The translations under genes and the position numbers were made by a program. Below, one piece after another: positions 17,547 to 26,706 of a stretch of DNA of 64,000 bases. Under the pieces are notes generated by a model that did not search any database, was not told where the DNA came from, and was given only the letters and a program-made list of their open reading frames with translations. The stretch comes from RGIG8775 sp045612185 (GTDB lineage: Bacteria; Bacillota; Clostridia; Oscillospirales; CAG-272), in the NCBI GenBank assembly GCA_045612185.1, contig JAZKYO010000092.1:10775-74774 (forward strand). The letters run 5' to 3'. Positions within the stretch are counted from its first letter, which is position 1. Every line of letters starts with the position of its first letter.

Positions 17547-18587
17547 TTAAAACAACCTTATAATATCGTTGAAAGTTACTACAAGCGCAAGTCCAAGCAT
17601 AAGCATAAGACCCACAAAATTTATATATCCTTCGATCTTTGGATCAAGCTTACGTCCAACTATCATTTCTATCACAATAAAAAGAACTCTTCCGCCATCA
17701 AGTGCGGGAATCGGAAACAAATTAAACACACCGAGGTTTATGGTTATTATTACAAAAATATTCAAAAAGGAATAAAGTCCCTTGGCAGCAAAATCACCGA
17801 TTGTTTGGGTTATCCCCACAGGTCCCGACATTGCATCCAATCCATATCTTCCTCGAAATAAGTCAACAAAAGAATCAATTATCATTTTAACAGTAGAGAC
17901 CGACCTGAAATAACCGTGTTTTACAAGGTTAAAAACGTTAAAATCCTCTTTTTGCGGATAAAAATCCACCTGACCGAAAACCACTCCGGAACTTTCCACA
18001 GAAGGAAACACGACGCCTTCAAGAAAAAGTTTTTCTCCGTTACGCCTAACGGTAATATCCAATGGCTTATATCCTTGATTAGTCACCTCATAATTAACCT
18101 CATACCAAGTATGAACGGTGGTATTACCTATCTTTACAACAGTATCTCCATCCTGCAAACCGCAAGAATGAGATATTGAAGGAGTAGCATCATCATAGTA
18201 TATCGTATTTGAATACAAATTTCCCACCACACTTATCATAACAATCATTATGATAAATCCGAGAATAAGATTCATAATCGGTCCTGCCATAACTATAAGC
18301 AGCCTCTGCCATCCTGGCTTTTTGTTAAAAGAGTCATCCGAGTCCGCCTCTTCGTCCTCTCCCACCATACTGACGTATCCCCCAAACGGCAATACTCCAA
18401 GAGCAAATTGTGTACCGCTATTTTTTGACTTCCATTTGAATATTTTTGGTCCCATACCTATGGAAAACTCTTTTATGCCAACACCAAAAGCTCTGGCACA
18501 CAAAAAATGTCCCAATTCATGTATAAATATTAGGAAACCAAACACAAGAACTGCTAAAATAATATACCCGACGCTAATTTGAATCAC
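17547..18587 (-). CDS. rseP: site-2 intramembrane metalloprotease RseP (M50)
   Basis: 346 residues. Zinc site H23-E-L-G-H27 lies in the first membrane helix and the second ligand in the LDGGRVLF helix near the C-terminus; a single PDZ domain lies between (about 130-215, GLQDGDTVVKIG). It cleaves membrane-bound anti-sigma factors or peptide remnants within the bilayer. About four membrane helices. Position between dxr and ispG is the standard Firmicute order. It is separated from dxr by three bases. Confidence 0.95.
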   Translation of the reverse strand: MIQISVGYIILAVLVFGFLIFIHELGHFLCARAFGVGIKEFSIGMGPKIFKWKSKNSGTQFALGVLPFGGYVSMVGEDEEADSDDSFNKKPGWQRLLIVMAGPIMNLILGFIIMIVMISVVGNLYSNTIYYDDATPSISHSCGLQDGDTVVKIGNTTVHTWYEVNYEVTNQGYKPLDITVRRNGEKLFLEGVVFPSVESSGVVFGQVDFYPQKEDFNVFNLVKHGYFRSVSTVKMIIDSFVDLFRGRYGLDAMSGPVGITQTIGDFAAKGLYSFLNIFVIITINLGVFNLFPIPALDGGRVLFIVIEMIVGRKLDPKIEGYINFVGLMLMLGLALVVTFNDIIRLF

Positions 18588-18590
18588 CTC

Positions 18591-19760
18591 TTATTTGAAA
18601 ATTACAGAGAATGCATAATCTCTTGCGGTTCTGTCAGCTTCCAGGATTTCACTCAATTCACGAAGCGAAGAACAATCCGAAAGATACTCAACAGTAGCCA
18701 GAACAGTTTCTCCAATCCCCATAAAGGAAAGCTTACCACTCAAAAAAGCATCCACCGCCACCTCATTAGCCGCGTTAAGCACAGCGGGCATCGCGCCCCC
18801 CATACGCTTGCAGTCGACAGCGCACTTTAATAGAGGAAACGTGTCGGTATCAGGGGTATAAAAGCTGAGATTAGCAATCGTAGCAAGGTCAAGCGGCGGA
18901 ATTACCGCATTCTTTCGCGCTCCACCGCACATTCCGTACTGTATGCAATATCTCATATCAGGAACGGACATTTGAGCTATTACGCTGTTATCAATATATT
19001 CCACCATAGAATGGATTATACTTTCACGGTGTACGATAGCTGTTATTCTGTCAATATCAATTCCAAAAAGGTAAGATGCTTCGATAAGTTCAAACCCCTT
19101 ATTCATAAGAGTGGCGCTGTCGATGGTTATTTTTGCGCCCATTGACCAAGTTGGGTGAGCCAACGCTTTTTCGGCTGTTACTTCTATAAGCTGTTTGGTC
19201 GTATAGCCAAAAAACGGACCGCCTGACGCCGTAATAATCAGTTTCTTTACTTCCTGAGCTTTTCCAGAACGTAAGCACTGATGAACCGCACAGTGTTCGC
19301 TGTCTACGGGAGTGATTTCAATACCGTTTGCAGCAGCGGCAGACATAACAATATCTCCTGCTACAACAAGAGATTCCTTATTTGCCAATGCCAATCTCTT
19401 TTTACTTTTTATAACCTCAAGCGTTGGAAGAAGACCGGCTTCGCCGATAATAGCATTTAAGGAAACTTCAGCGTCGGTCAAAGAAATCATTTCGCAAATT
19501 CCGTCGCCGCCACTCAAGACCTTAACGTCAGTATCAGCAAGAGCAATTCTCAGTTTTTTTGCCGCTTCCTCATCATACATAGCGCAAAAGGCAGGCTTGA
19601 ATTCTCTCGCCTGCTCTTCTACGCGTTTATAATTTTTATTGGCGCAAATACATGAAACTTCAGCACCAATCTGACGTACAACGTCAATTGCTTGCTCACC
19701 GATAGATCCGGTTGAACCAAGCAAATCTACTTTAACTCTTTCTTCAAAATTCATACTCAT
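18591..19760 (-). CDS. dxr: 1-deoxy-D-xylulose 5-phosphate reductoisomerase
   Basis: 389 residues. It makes MEP from DXP, the committed MEP-pathway step. NADPH-binding GSTGSIGEQAIDV at 15-27; ALANKESLVVAG; metal/substrate site PVDSEHCAVHQCL; ITASGGPFFG; LAHPTWSMGAKITIDSATLMNKGFE. The start codon overlaps the cdsA stop by four bases (ATGA). It works with IspG, encoded two genes on, so the operon covers early and late steps of isoprenoid synthesis. Confidence 0.97.
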   Translation of the reverse strand: MSMNFEERVKVDLLGSTGSIGEQAIDVVRQIGAEVSCICANKNYKRVEEQAREFKPAFCAMYDEEAAKKLRIALADTDVKVLSGGDGICEMISLTDAEVSLNAIIGEAGLLPTLEVIKSKKRLALANKESLVVAGDIVMSAAAANGIEITPVDSEHCAVHQCLRSGKAQEVKKLIITASGGPFFGYTTKQLIEVTAEKALAHPTWSMGAKITIDSATLMNKGFELIEASYLFGIDIDRITAIVHRESIIHSMVEYIDNSVIAQMSVPDMRYCIQYGMCGGARKNAVIPPLDLATIANLSFYTPDTDTFPLLKCAVDCKRMGGAMPAVLNAANEVAVDAFLSGKLSFMGIGETVLATVEYLSDCSSLRELSEILEADRTARDYAFSVIFK

Positions 19761-20584
19761 ATACTAGACACAACAATATTTAATATAAGCAATACAATAG
19801 ATACCGACAGAATAGAATCAAATCTGTCAAGCACACCACCGTGCCCCGGAAATATTTTGCCAAAGTCTTTTATGCCGTAATGGCGTTTTAATGCCGACAT
19901 ACACAAATCGCCGATCTGCGCAACAACGGCAGCTATAACACCAAATACAAAAAGCTGAAAATGGCTTTGATCAACGTAAATTTCAATAGACTCTAATATA
20001 ATGCCGAAAAGCACAAACGCAACACCCGAAAACAGTGTGCCACCTATACTGCCCTCAACCGTCTTTTTGGGGCTGACCTCCGGAATAAGTTTATGCTTGC
20101 CGAAAAGTCTTCCGCAAAAATAAGCAAAAACATCTGTGATCCAAGCACCGATAAACACAAGAAGGTATGTATAATGTCCGCCATCAAATCTATCGTGAAG
20201 AAATACTATTGCCGAAAATCCGCTGATTACGTAAAAAGACATAAACGCCGAAATAGATATTTCAGAAATGCCAACCGTTCCTTTAGAAAATACCAATACC
20301 GTCATAAAATACAGTATTACGGCAAAAACAATACAAGCCATAGACACAAACACAGAACAGGTATGGTTTACCAATCGCGTCAGTATCGGAACCGCTGCGG
20401 ACAGAGACAAAAGCACTCCCGAGATAATCGGCTTTTTTAGTGTCCCAATACATTTCAGTGCCTCATAAGTTCCTATAAAGCAAACTATGGCTACTGCAAT
20501 AGGAAGCACCCAGGTATTTGAAAATATCAACACCGGAATAAGCACACAAAGCGCTACCAATGCTGTGATAATTCGCGTTAACAT
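19757..20584 (-). CDS. cdsA: phosphatidate cytidylyltransferase CdsA
   Basis: 275 residues, about seven to eight membrane helices. It makes CDP-diacylglycerol from phosphatidate and CTP. The family signature is present near the C-terminus: SALKRHYGIKDFGKIFPGHG followed by GVLDRFDS, containing the K-D and D-R-x-D metal sites. AAAGGA lies eight bases before the ATG. Normal size and context between uppS and dxr. Confidence 0.96.
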   Translation of the reverse strand: MLTRIITALVALCVLIPVLIFSNTWVLPIAVAIVCFIGTYEALKCIGTLKKPIISGVLLSLSAAVPILTRLVNHTCSVFVSMACIVFAVILYFMTVLVFSKGTVGISEISISAFMSFYVISGFSAIVFLHDRFDGGHYTYLLVFIGAWITDVFAYFCGRLFGKHKLIPEVSPKKTVEGSIGGTLFSGVAFVLFGIILESIEIYVDQSHFQLFVFGVIAAVVAQIGDLCMSALKRHYGIKDFGKIFPGHGGVLDRFDSILSVSIVLLILNIVVSSI

Positions 20585-20611
20585 AACATATGTCCTTTCA
20601 GTATAATTTAC

Positions 20612-21334
20612 TTATTTTGACGTCTGCTCATTTTTATCCAGCCCGCCAAATCTGCGTTTTCTGGAATAAAAGTTCTCAATAGCCGCATACAGTTCTTTTT
20701 TCCCAAAATCTGGCCAAAGCACGTCAGTAAAATAAAGCTCACTGTAAGCAGCCTGCCAAAGCAAAAAATTGGATATTCGAAAGTCGCCGCCTGTTCTGAT
20801 AATCAAATCAGGGTCCGGGCAGTCAGACGTATATACCGCCGCTGATATATTATCCTCGGTTACCTCTTTTCCATCGCTCAAAAGCCTATTGACCGCATAA
20901 GCAATCTCACTTCTTCCACCGTAGTTAAAAGCTATGTTAAGTATAAACCTGTTATTCCTGCTTCTTTCCTCAAGAGCTTCAATTCTTTTACGAAGCTTTT
21001 CATCAAACGGTGATTTATCACCTATAAATCTGATAGAGAGATTATGCTTTTCTATGTTCTTCTCACATTCACCAATATATCGCGCAAGAAGCTTCATAAT
21101 AGAATCAACCTCTTTTTGCGGACGTTTCCAGTTCTCGGTAGAAAAAGCGTATACGGTAAGCACCTTAAGATTAATTTCGTTACAATACTCTATAATCTTT
21201 CTAAAGGTTTCTGCACCGTGAGAGTGACCGATTTCACGCGGCAATCCGCGCATTGTCGCCCACCTGCCGTTTCCGTCCATTATTATTGCGATATGTTGCA
21301 AACGCTCATCGAGAATAACACTTTTATCAGACAT
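20612..21334 (-). CDS. uppS: isoprenyl transferase (undecaprenyl diphosphate synthase)
   Basis: 240 residues. It condenses IPP onto farnesyl diphosphate to make the C55 carrier used in wall synthesis. Catalytic D20 in IIMDGNGRWA, then VLTVYAFSTENWKRP, LNIAFNYGGRSEI and DLIIRTGGDFRISNFLLWQ, then YFTDVLWPDF. The start follows GAGGAG. A strong GC-rich hairpin lies just upstream, between frr and uppS. Confidence 0.97.
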   Translation of the reverse strand: MSDKSVILDERLQHIAIIMDGNGRWATMRGLPREIGHSHGAETFRKIIEYCNEINLKVLTVYAFSTENWKRPQKEVDSIMKLLARYIGECEKNIEKHNLSIRFIGDKSPFDEKLRKRIEALEERSRNNRFILNIAFNYGGRSEIAYAVNRLLSDGKEVTEDNISAAVYTSDCPDPDLIIRTGGDFRISNFLLWQAAYSELYFTDVLWPDFGKKELYAAIENFYSRKRRFGGLDKNEQTSK

Positions 21335-21353
21335 AAACTCCTCAATTCAAAAC

Positions 21354-21380
21354 GAGGGGCAGGACCGGAGCCTGCCCCTT
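21354..21380 (-). terminator. GC-rich hairpin between frr and uppS (attenuator or partial terminator)
   Basis: GGGGCAGG (21356-21363) / CCTGCCCC (21371-21378) with a 7-base loop; T-rich tails on both sides (minus strand TCGTTTT). It lies inside the operon, so it probably reduces or conditions read-through into uppS rather than ending the unit. Confidence 0.6.
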
Positions 21381-21384
21381 GTTT

Positions 21385-21939
21385 TTATATCTCCATTATT
21401 TCCTTTTCTTTTTTAGCCGTTATGGTTTCTACGTTCTTGATATACTTATCTGTAATATCCTGTATTGCCTTTTCAGCAGCCTTAAGATCGTCCTCGGTAA
21501 GTTCGCCGTCCTTCTTCATCTTCTTAGCAAGATCCATAGCGTCTCTTCGAATATTACGAATAGCAACCTTTGCGTCCTCACCCTCTTTAAGTACCTGCTT
21601 GCGAAGCTCTTTACGGCGTTCCTCAGTAAGCTGAGGGAAAACAAGTCTGATGATCTTACCGTCGTTTGTGGGAGTGATTCCAACGTCGGAAGAAAGGATA
21701 GCCTTTTCAATTGCCTTTACGGTAGATGCGTCGTAAGGGGTAATAGTAAGTGTTCTGGAGTCCGCAACACGAATATCCGCCATTGTAGATATGGGTGTGG
21801 GTGAACCGTAATACTCAAAAGATACTCTTGACAGAACCGAAGCATTCGCCTGTCCCGCTCTTATAGAACCAAGATTGTACTCATAAGCCGAAATGGCTTT
21901 CTGCATTTTTTCCTCGTGTGCTTTAGTAACAAAACTCAT
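21385..21939 (-). CDS. frr: ribosome recycling factor
   Basis: 184 residues, standard RRF size. With EF-G it splits post-termination ribosomes. Family marks: LGSIRAGQANASVLSRV near the N-terminus, YYGSPTPISTMADI, ITPYDASTVKAIEKAI, GKIIRLVFPQLTEERRKEL, and the long C-terminal helix. AAGGAGA precedes the ATG, with a small hairpin just upstream of that site. Follows pyrH as in most bacteria. Confidence 0.97.
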   Translation of the reverse strand: MSFVTKAHEEKMQKAISAYEYNLGSIRAGQANASVLSRVSFEYYGSPTPISTMADIRVADSRTLTITPYDASTVKAIEKAILSSDVGITPTNDGKIIRLVFPQLTEERRKELRKQVLKEGEDAKVAIRNIRRDAMDLAKKMKKDGELTEDDLKAAEKAIQDITDKYIKNVETITAKKEKEIMEI

Positions 21940-21951
21940 AATTGTCTCCTT

Positions 21952-21966
21952 GTCGGCTTTGCCGAC
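21952..21966 (-). promoter_or_regulatory. compact hairpin in the frr 5' leader
   Basis: GTCGGC-AAA-GCCGAC on the minus strand directly precedes the frr ribosome-binding site in the pyrH-frr gap. No T run follows, so it may be an mRNA-processing or stability element. Confidence 0.45.
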
Positions 21967-21984
21967 TTCCTTTCTTTATTAGTA

Positions 21985-22701
21985 TTATTTATGAATTTCG
22001 GTGCCGACTTTCTCACCGATAACGACTTTATAAATGTTTTCAGGATCTTTAAGCCCGAAAGCGCATACCTTTATATCGTTCTCCATACAGAATGTCGTAG
22101 CCGAAAGATCAAGCGCCTTCAGCTGCTTATCAAGAACCTCTTCGTATGTAATTTCATCATACTTGATAGCCGCGGGATTCTTTTTAGGATCATCAGAATA
22201 AATCGCATCAATATTCTTTGCCATCAATATCGCATCCGCTTCAATTTCAGCGGCTCTGAGCGCTGCTGCCGTATCTGTTGAGAAGAATGGCGAGCCTGTT
22301 CCACCGCCAAAGATGACGATATATCCATCTTCAAGAGCCTTTACAGCATCACGTGCGGTAAAAGCGTCCGCAACAGTCTGCATATTAATGGCTGTCATAA
22401 CCTTTGTTTTTATATTCATACTTTCAAAAGTATCCTGAAGTGCCAGCGCATTAATCGTAGTAGCAAGCATACCCATATGGTCAGCGCGAACGCGATTCAT
22501 CTTGCCGCCCTGTCTGCCGCGCCAGATGTTACCGGCACCAACAATAATACCTATCTGTACGCCAACGTCGGTACACTTCTTTAAAACATTACCGATTTTA
22601 ACAATAAAATCAAAATCAATAATTCCACCGTCTCCTGCCGACATTGCTTCGCCTGAAAGCTTAAGCAAAATTCTCTTATACTTAGGTTTAACATTTTCCA
22701 T
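21985..22701 (-). CDS. pyrH: UMP kinase
   Basis: 238 residues. It phosphorylates UMP to UDP in pyrimidine nucleotide synthesis. Marks of the bacterial hexameric UMPK family: RILLKLSGEAM, VGAGNIWRGRQG, DHMGMLATTINALALQD, VFGGGTGSPFFSTDTAAALRA, and DAIYSDDPKKNP. First gene of the pyrH-to-polC operon, with its own promoter. It is unusual that rpsB-tsf is not directly upstream; it lies about 7.6 kb away on the same strand. Confidence 0.97.
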   Translation of the reverse strand: MENVKPKYKRILLKLSGEAMSAGDGGIIDFDFIVKIGNVLKKCTDVGVQIGIIVGAGNIWRGRQGGKMNRVRADHMGMLATTINALALQDTFESMNIKTKVMTAINMQTVADAFTARDAVKALEDGYIVIFGGGTGSPFFSTDTAAALRAAEIEADAILMAKNIDAIYSDDPKKNPAAIKYDEITYEEVLDKQLKALDLSATTFCMENDIKVCAFGLKDPENIYKVVIGEKVGTEIHK

Positions 22702-22745
22702 GATTGTTCTTACCTCAAAATTACGAATAAAATATAACTATATAT

Positions 22746-22774
22746 ATATTACTACATTTTCCGCATTTTGTAAA
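22746..22774 (-). promoter_or_regulatory. probable promoter of the pyrH-polC operon
   Basis: On the minus strand TTTACA, 17 bp, TAATAT. The -10 is weak, but it is the only spaced pair upstream of pyrH. Confidence 0.5.
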
Positions 22775-22805
22775 CAGAAATTTGTAAATATTTTTATTTT
22801 TTTCT

Positions 22806-22842
22806 AAAAAAATAAGCCGAAATAATAAATCGGCTTATTTTT
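22806..22842 (-). terminator. terminator of guaB
   Basis: 13-bp stem AAAAATAAGCCGA (22808-22820) / TCGGCTTATTTTT (22830-22842) with a 9-base AT loop; ends guaB and separates it from pyrH. Symmetric, so it may act both ways. Confidence 0.9.
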
Positions 22843-22851
22843 ATGTAAAAA

Positions 22852-24315
22852 TCAGTTTGTAGTATAGTTGGGAGCTTCCTTTGTGATGTTGATATCGTGA
22901 GGATGTGACTCCTTAAGACCCGCACCGGTAATCTTAACGAACTTGCCATTCTCTTTAAGCTCATCAATAGTCGCGGCACCGCAATATCCCATACCGGAAC
23001 GGAGACCGCCCATAAGCTGATAAACGGTATCTGCTACGGGACCCTTATAAGGAACGCGTCCCTCAACACCCTCGGGAACAAGCTTTTTGTTTCCTTCCTG
23101 GAAATATCTGTCCTTAGAGCCCTTTTCCATTGCAGCGATAGAGCCCATACCGCGGTAAACCTTAAAGCGTCTGCCCTGATAAAGCTCCTCATCTCCGGGG
23201 CTTTCTTCGCATCCCGCAAGAAGTGAACCGATCATAATTACGTCAGCACCGGCAGCGACAGCCTTAACAAGGTCTCCACTGTACTTAACACCACCGTCAG
23301 CAATAACGGGGATATTGTACTGACAAGCTACGTCTGCGGCATCACAAATTGCTGTAATCTGAGGAACACCTATACCTGCAACAACACGGGTTGTACAAAT
23401 AGAACCGGGACCTATACCAACCTTAATTGCATCCGCTCCAGCCTTAATCATATCAAGAGCGGCCTCACCTGTAGCGATATTTCCCGCAATAAGCTGAGCA
23501 TCGGGGAATCTTTCTTTCACCTTTGCGATATTTCTCATAATATTCATAGAGTGGCCATGAGCAGAGTCGAGTACAAGAAAGTCTGCACCCGCATCAAGAA
23601 GAGCTCCTGCTCTGTCAAGAACATCGGCAGTCACGCCGATAGCCGCACCGCAAAGAAGGCGTCCCTTGGAATCTTTAGCCGAATTGGGATACTTGGTTGC
23701 TTTTTCTATGTCCTTTATGGTGATAAGTCCGCGAAGTACATTGTTTTCATCTGCAATGGGAAGTTTTTCAATCTTATGTCTGCGAAGAATTTCCTGAGCC
23801 TGAGCAAGCGTTGTTCCCACAGGAGCGGTAACGAGATTTTCCTTGGTCATAACCTCGGAAATCTTTACGTTGAAATCAACAAGGAAACGCATATCGCGGT
23901 TGGTAATAATACCAATAACACGCTTTTGATCGTCACAAATCGGAACACCGGAAATTCTGAACTTGCGCATAAGGTTTTCTGCCTCATACACATAGTTATC
24001 CGCGCCAAGGAAAATGGGATTGAGGATTACTCCATTCTCACTTCTCTTGACTCTGTCCACATTATCAGCCTGCTGCTCGATAGACATATTTTTATGAATA
24101 ACGCCCGCGCCACCTTCTCTTGCGATAGCAATGGCAAGGTTAGCCTCTGTTACGGTATCCATTGCCGCGCTGAGAAGCGGTATATTCAGAGTGATTTTGT
24201 TTGTAAGTCTGGTTTTGAGGCTTACATCCGCAGGAAGAACGTCGCTCTTTGCGGGAATAAGCAGGACATCGTCAAAAGTCAGACCTTCCTTAGTAAACTT
24301 GCTACTGTACTTCAT
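22852..24315 (-). CDS. guaB: IMP dehydrogenase
   Basis: 487 residues from ATG 24315, chosen because GGAGG lies five bases upstream; the ATG at 24327 overlaps that site. It oxidises IMP to XMP, the committed step of GMP synthesis, using NAD. LTFDDVLLIPAKSDVLP at the N-terminus, two CBS domains (about 95-215), DSAHGHS, the catalytic loop GPGSICTTRVVAG with Cys near 305, GGVKYSGDLVKA, and the flap EGVEGRVPYKG. Single-gene unit with consensus promoter and terminator. Confidence 0.97.
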   Translation of the reverse strand: MKYSSKFTKEGLTFDDVLLIPAKSDVLPADVSLKTRLTNKITLNIPLLSAAMDTVTEANLAIAIAREGGAGVIHKNMSIEQQADNVDRVKRSENGVILNPIFLGADNYVYEAENLMRKFRISGVPICDDQKRVIGIITNRDMRFLVDFNVKISEVMTKENLVTAPVGTTLAQAQEILRRHKIEKLPIADENNVLRGLITIKDIEKATKYPNSAKDSKGRLLCGAAIGVTADVLDRAGALLDAGADFLVLDSAHGHSMNIMRNIAKVKERFPDAQLIAGNIATGEAALDMIKAGADAIKVGIGPGSICTTRVVAGIGVPQITAICDAADVACQYNIPVIADGGVKYSGDLVKAVAAGADVIMIGSLLAGCEESPGDEELYQGRRFKVYRGMGSIAAMEKGSKDRYFQEGNKKLVPEGVEGRVPYKGPVADTVYQLMGGLRSGMGYCGAATIDELKENGKFVKITGAGLKESHPHDINITKEAPNYTTN

Positions 24316-24345
24316 TTGTACCTCCATAAAATTATGCTTTTAAAT

Positions 24346-24374
24346 ATTATATCAAAACGCATTTAAGTTGTCAA
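24346..24374 (-). promoter_or_regulatory. consensus sigma-A promoter of guaB
   Basis: On the minus strand a perfect TTGACA, 17 bp, TATAAT, about 31 bases before the start codon. No purine riboswitch or PurR box is evident between it and the gene. Confidence 0.85.
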
Positions 24375-24489
24375 GAATTTTTTGAATTTTTTAATTTCAA
24401 ATTTTAAAGCTATTTTTATAAAAAAATTAGTGATTATACTCAAAAAACTACTATACAATGTAGTAACGCTTTAAAACAAGGAGATTTAT

Positions 24490-25224
24490 ATGAGATCAAA
24501 GCTAACAAATTCAATTGTTTTTTTGTTTTTCACTATACTGCTTATATTGGTGATGCTTTTCTTTAATCAAATGAAAATATTATTCGCATTTCCTCATGAT
24601 CAAAAGGTTTCTTCGTCAAAAAGCTTAACCGTTGTTCTTGATGCGGGACACGGTGGAGAAGACGGCGGAGCTATTGGTCAAAACAAAGTCCACGAAAAAG
24701 ATTTGAATCTTGCTATCACCTTAAAAATCGGTGAATTATTGAAAAACAAAGGGATAAACGTGATTTTCACCCGCACAGAAGACATTTTGTTATATGATCG
24801 CAACGTAGATTACACCAATAGAAAAAAGTCACTTGACTTGGCTCAACGGGTAAAAATCGCTCAAAACACACCTGACTGCATATTTGTAAGCATACATATG
24901 AACGCTTTCCCTAAATCTCAGTATAAGGGGTTTCAGGTTTACTATTCAAAAAACAATCCGGAGTCACAAATTCTTGCTAATGATATTCAAGGCGGTGTAA
25001 AAGAAGAGCTTCAACCATGGAATAAAAGAAAAATCACGGCGGCAAGCAGCAAAATTTTTCTGCTTGACAGACTTAATTGTCCCGCAATACTGATAGAATG
25101 CGGATTTATGTCAAACCCCGAGGAGTGCCGACTTTTAACAACAGAAATATATCAAAATCAGCTTTCAAAAATCATTTCAGAAAAAATAGCGATTTATGTG
25201 GAGAAAAATCTAAAAACTTATTGA
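24490..25224 (+). CDS. cwlD: N-acetylmuramoyl-L-alanine amidase, CwlD-like (spore cortex)
   Basis: 244 residues: an N-terminal membrane anchor (about 8-28) and an amidase_3 domain. Zinc ligands H54 (DAGHGG), E69 and H136 (SIHMNAF), and catalytic E203 (IECGFMSN) are all present. Size, single anchor and absence of SH3/LysM repeats fit CwlD, which removes the stem peptide during muramic-delta-lactam formation in spore cortex. AAGGAG precedes the ATG. The stop overlaps the -35 box of the radA promoter. If the organism does not sporulate, a vegetative amidase role is the alternative. Confidence 0.85.
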   Translation: MRSKLTNSIVFLFFTILLILVMLFFNQMKILFAFPHDQKVSSSKSLTVVLDAGHGGEDGGAIGQNKVHEKDLNLAITLKIGELLKNKGINVIFTRTEDILLYDRNVDYTNRKKSLDLAQRVKIAQNTPDCIFVSIHMNAFPKSQYKGFQVYYSKNNPESQILANDIQGGVKEELQPWNKRKITAASSKIFLLDRLNCPAILIECGFMSNPEECRLLTTEIYQNQLSKIISEKIAIYVEKNLKTY

Positions 25225-25249
25225 CTATTCAAAAAATTTGGGGTATAAT
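25221..25249 (+). promoter_or_regulatory. sigma-A promoter of radA
   Basis: TTGACT (25221-25226), 17 bp, TATAAT (25244-25249). The -35 includes the cwlD TGA, giving radA an independent start. Confidence 0.78.
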
Positions 25250-25284
25250 GTGGTAACATCTAAATAGAAAGGGCGTGATCACTT

Positions 25285-26667
25285 ATGAAAGGGATAAAAA
25301 CTGTATACATATGTGAGAATTGCGAGTACAAAAGCCCCAAATGGGTCGGCAGATGTCCGTCCTGCGGCGAATGGAACTCCTTTATTGAAGATGTGGTTCA
25401 GGTTGCCCCCACTAAAAGCACACCAAAACGCACTTCTGCGTTTGCTGATTTTTCCTCGGAGGCAATCGCTTATAAGGACCTCACATTACCTGAATTCATT
25501 CGTTCAAAAACAGGACTGGGGGAGCTTGACAGAGTACTTGGCGGCGGTTTAGTAAACAGCTCGGTCGTCTTGCTTTCGGGCGAACCAGGAATAGGCAAAT
25601 CTACGCTGTTGCTTCAGATATCTGATTCTTTGGGACAAAGTCGAAAAGTATTATACGTTTCGGGCGAGGAGTCATACGGTCAGTTAAAGCTTCGCGCTCA
25701 GCGTCTTGGAATCGGCGGTAACAATTTGTTCATTCTGACCGAAACAAATATAGAGAATATTATGTCTCAAGTTGACAAGGTTGCTCCCGAGGTAATTATA
25801 GTTGACTCGATACAAACTATTTTTACGGAAAACGTTTCTTCTGCCCCGGGTAGCATAAATCAAGTCAAAGAATGTGCGTTGGCGTTTATTGAAAAAGCTA
25901 AAAGCAAGGGCATTTCGGTTATTCTTGTAGGTCATGTAAACAAGGAAGGCAGCATTGCCGGCCCCAAGCTTCTTGAGCATATGGTAGACGCAGTTCTGTA
26001 CTTTGAAGGTGAACGCCAACAGACCTACAGAATTATACGTGCAATAAAAAACAGATACGGCCCAACAAACGAAATCGGTGTATTTGAAATGACTGACGAC
26101 GGTCTCGATCAAGTTGAAAACCCATCGGAAATGTTGCTTTCCGGCAGACCGAAGAATATGTCCGGCAACTGTGCCGTATGCACTATAGAGGGGACGCGCC
26201 CCATTATAGCGGAGATTCAAGCGCTTGTAACAAAGAGCGTTCTTCCCTCTCCCAGGCGAACGTCCAGCGGTATTGACTATAACAAAATGTGCCTTATAAT
26301 CGCCGTTCTTGAAAAAAGACTTGGACTAAGATTTTCTACTTGCGATACTTTTCTCAACGTAATCGGCGGTTTACGATTGGATGAGCCTGCGGTGGATATC
26401 GCAGTAGCGCTGTCCATGATGTCCTCAATCACCGACAAGGTGATTCCCGATGATTTGATCGCCATTGGAGAAATCGGGCTTGCGGGTGAGTGCCGAAGCG
26501 TTTCAAACCTTGAACTAAGATTAAAAGAAGCGTCTCGACTTGGTTTCACAAAGGCTGTAATTCCTTATAAAAGTTACGAAAATAAAAAATTCGACTGCAA
26601 TATTGAGCTTATTCCAATTAGAGGGATCTTTGAAGCGGTCAAGCTTTTAAAATCTAATGATGCCTAA
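25285..26667 (+). CDS. radA: DNA repair protein RadA
   Basis: 460 residues. N-terminal zinc finger CENC...CPSC (10-13 and 28-31), RecA-like core with Walker A GEPGIGKST near 96-104, Walker B VIIVDSIQT, the RadA-specific KNRYG motif (position of KNRFG) near residue 253, and a C-terminal Lon-protease-like domain (GLRLDEPAVDIAVALSM, IGEIGLAGECR). It is a branch-migrating helicase that processes recombination and transformation intermediates. The site upstream (AAGGGCG) is weak for this ATG. Confidence 0.97.
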   Translation: MKGIKTVYICENCEYKSPKWVGRCPSCGEWNSFIEDVVQVAPTKSTPKRTSAFADFSSEAIAYKDLTLPEFIRSKTGLGELDRVLGGGLVNSSVVLLSGEPGIGKSTLLLQISDSLGQSRKVLYVSGEESYGQLKLRAQRLGIGGNNLFILTETNIENIMSQVDKVAPEVIIVDSIQTIFTENVSSAPGSINQVKECALAFIEKAKSKGISVILVGHVNKEGSIAGPKLLEHMVDAVLYFEGERQQTYRIIRAIKNRYGPTNEIGVFEMTDDGLDQVENPSEMLLSGRPKNMSGNCAVCTIEGTRPIIAEIQALVTKSVLPSPRRTSSGIDYNKMCLIIAVLEKRLGLRFSTCDTFLNVIGGLRLDEPAVDIAVALSMMSSITDKVIPDDLIAIGEIGLAGECRSVSNLELRLKEASRLGFTKAVIPYKSYENKKFDCNIELIPIRGIFEAVKLLKSNDA

Positions 26668-26706
26668 AAGCACCACATTACAGTAGATTAAAGAGAGGTA
26701 AAGAAT

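Noticed and set aside
22702..24400. Purine riboswitch or PurR control at guaB
   Set aside because: Only about 31 bases separate the promoter from the start codon, too short for a riboswitch, and no PurR box pair is seen.
24433..24459. Sporulation sigma-E promoter for cwlD (TATACAAT with ATTATACT)
   Set aside because: The -10 resembles the sigma-E consensus but the spacer is about 11 bp and the -35 is poor, so it cannot be claimed.
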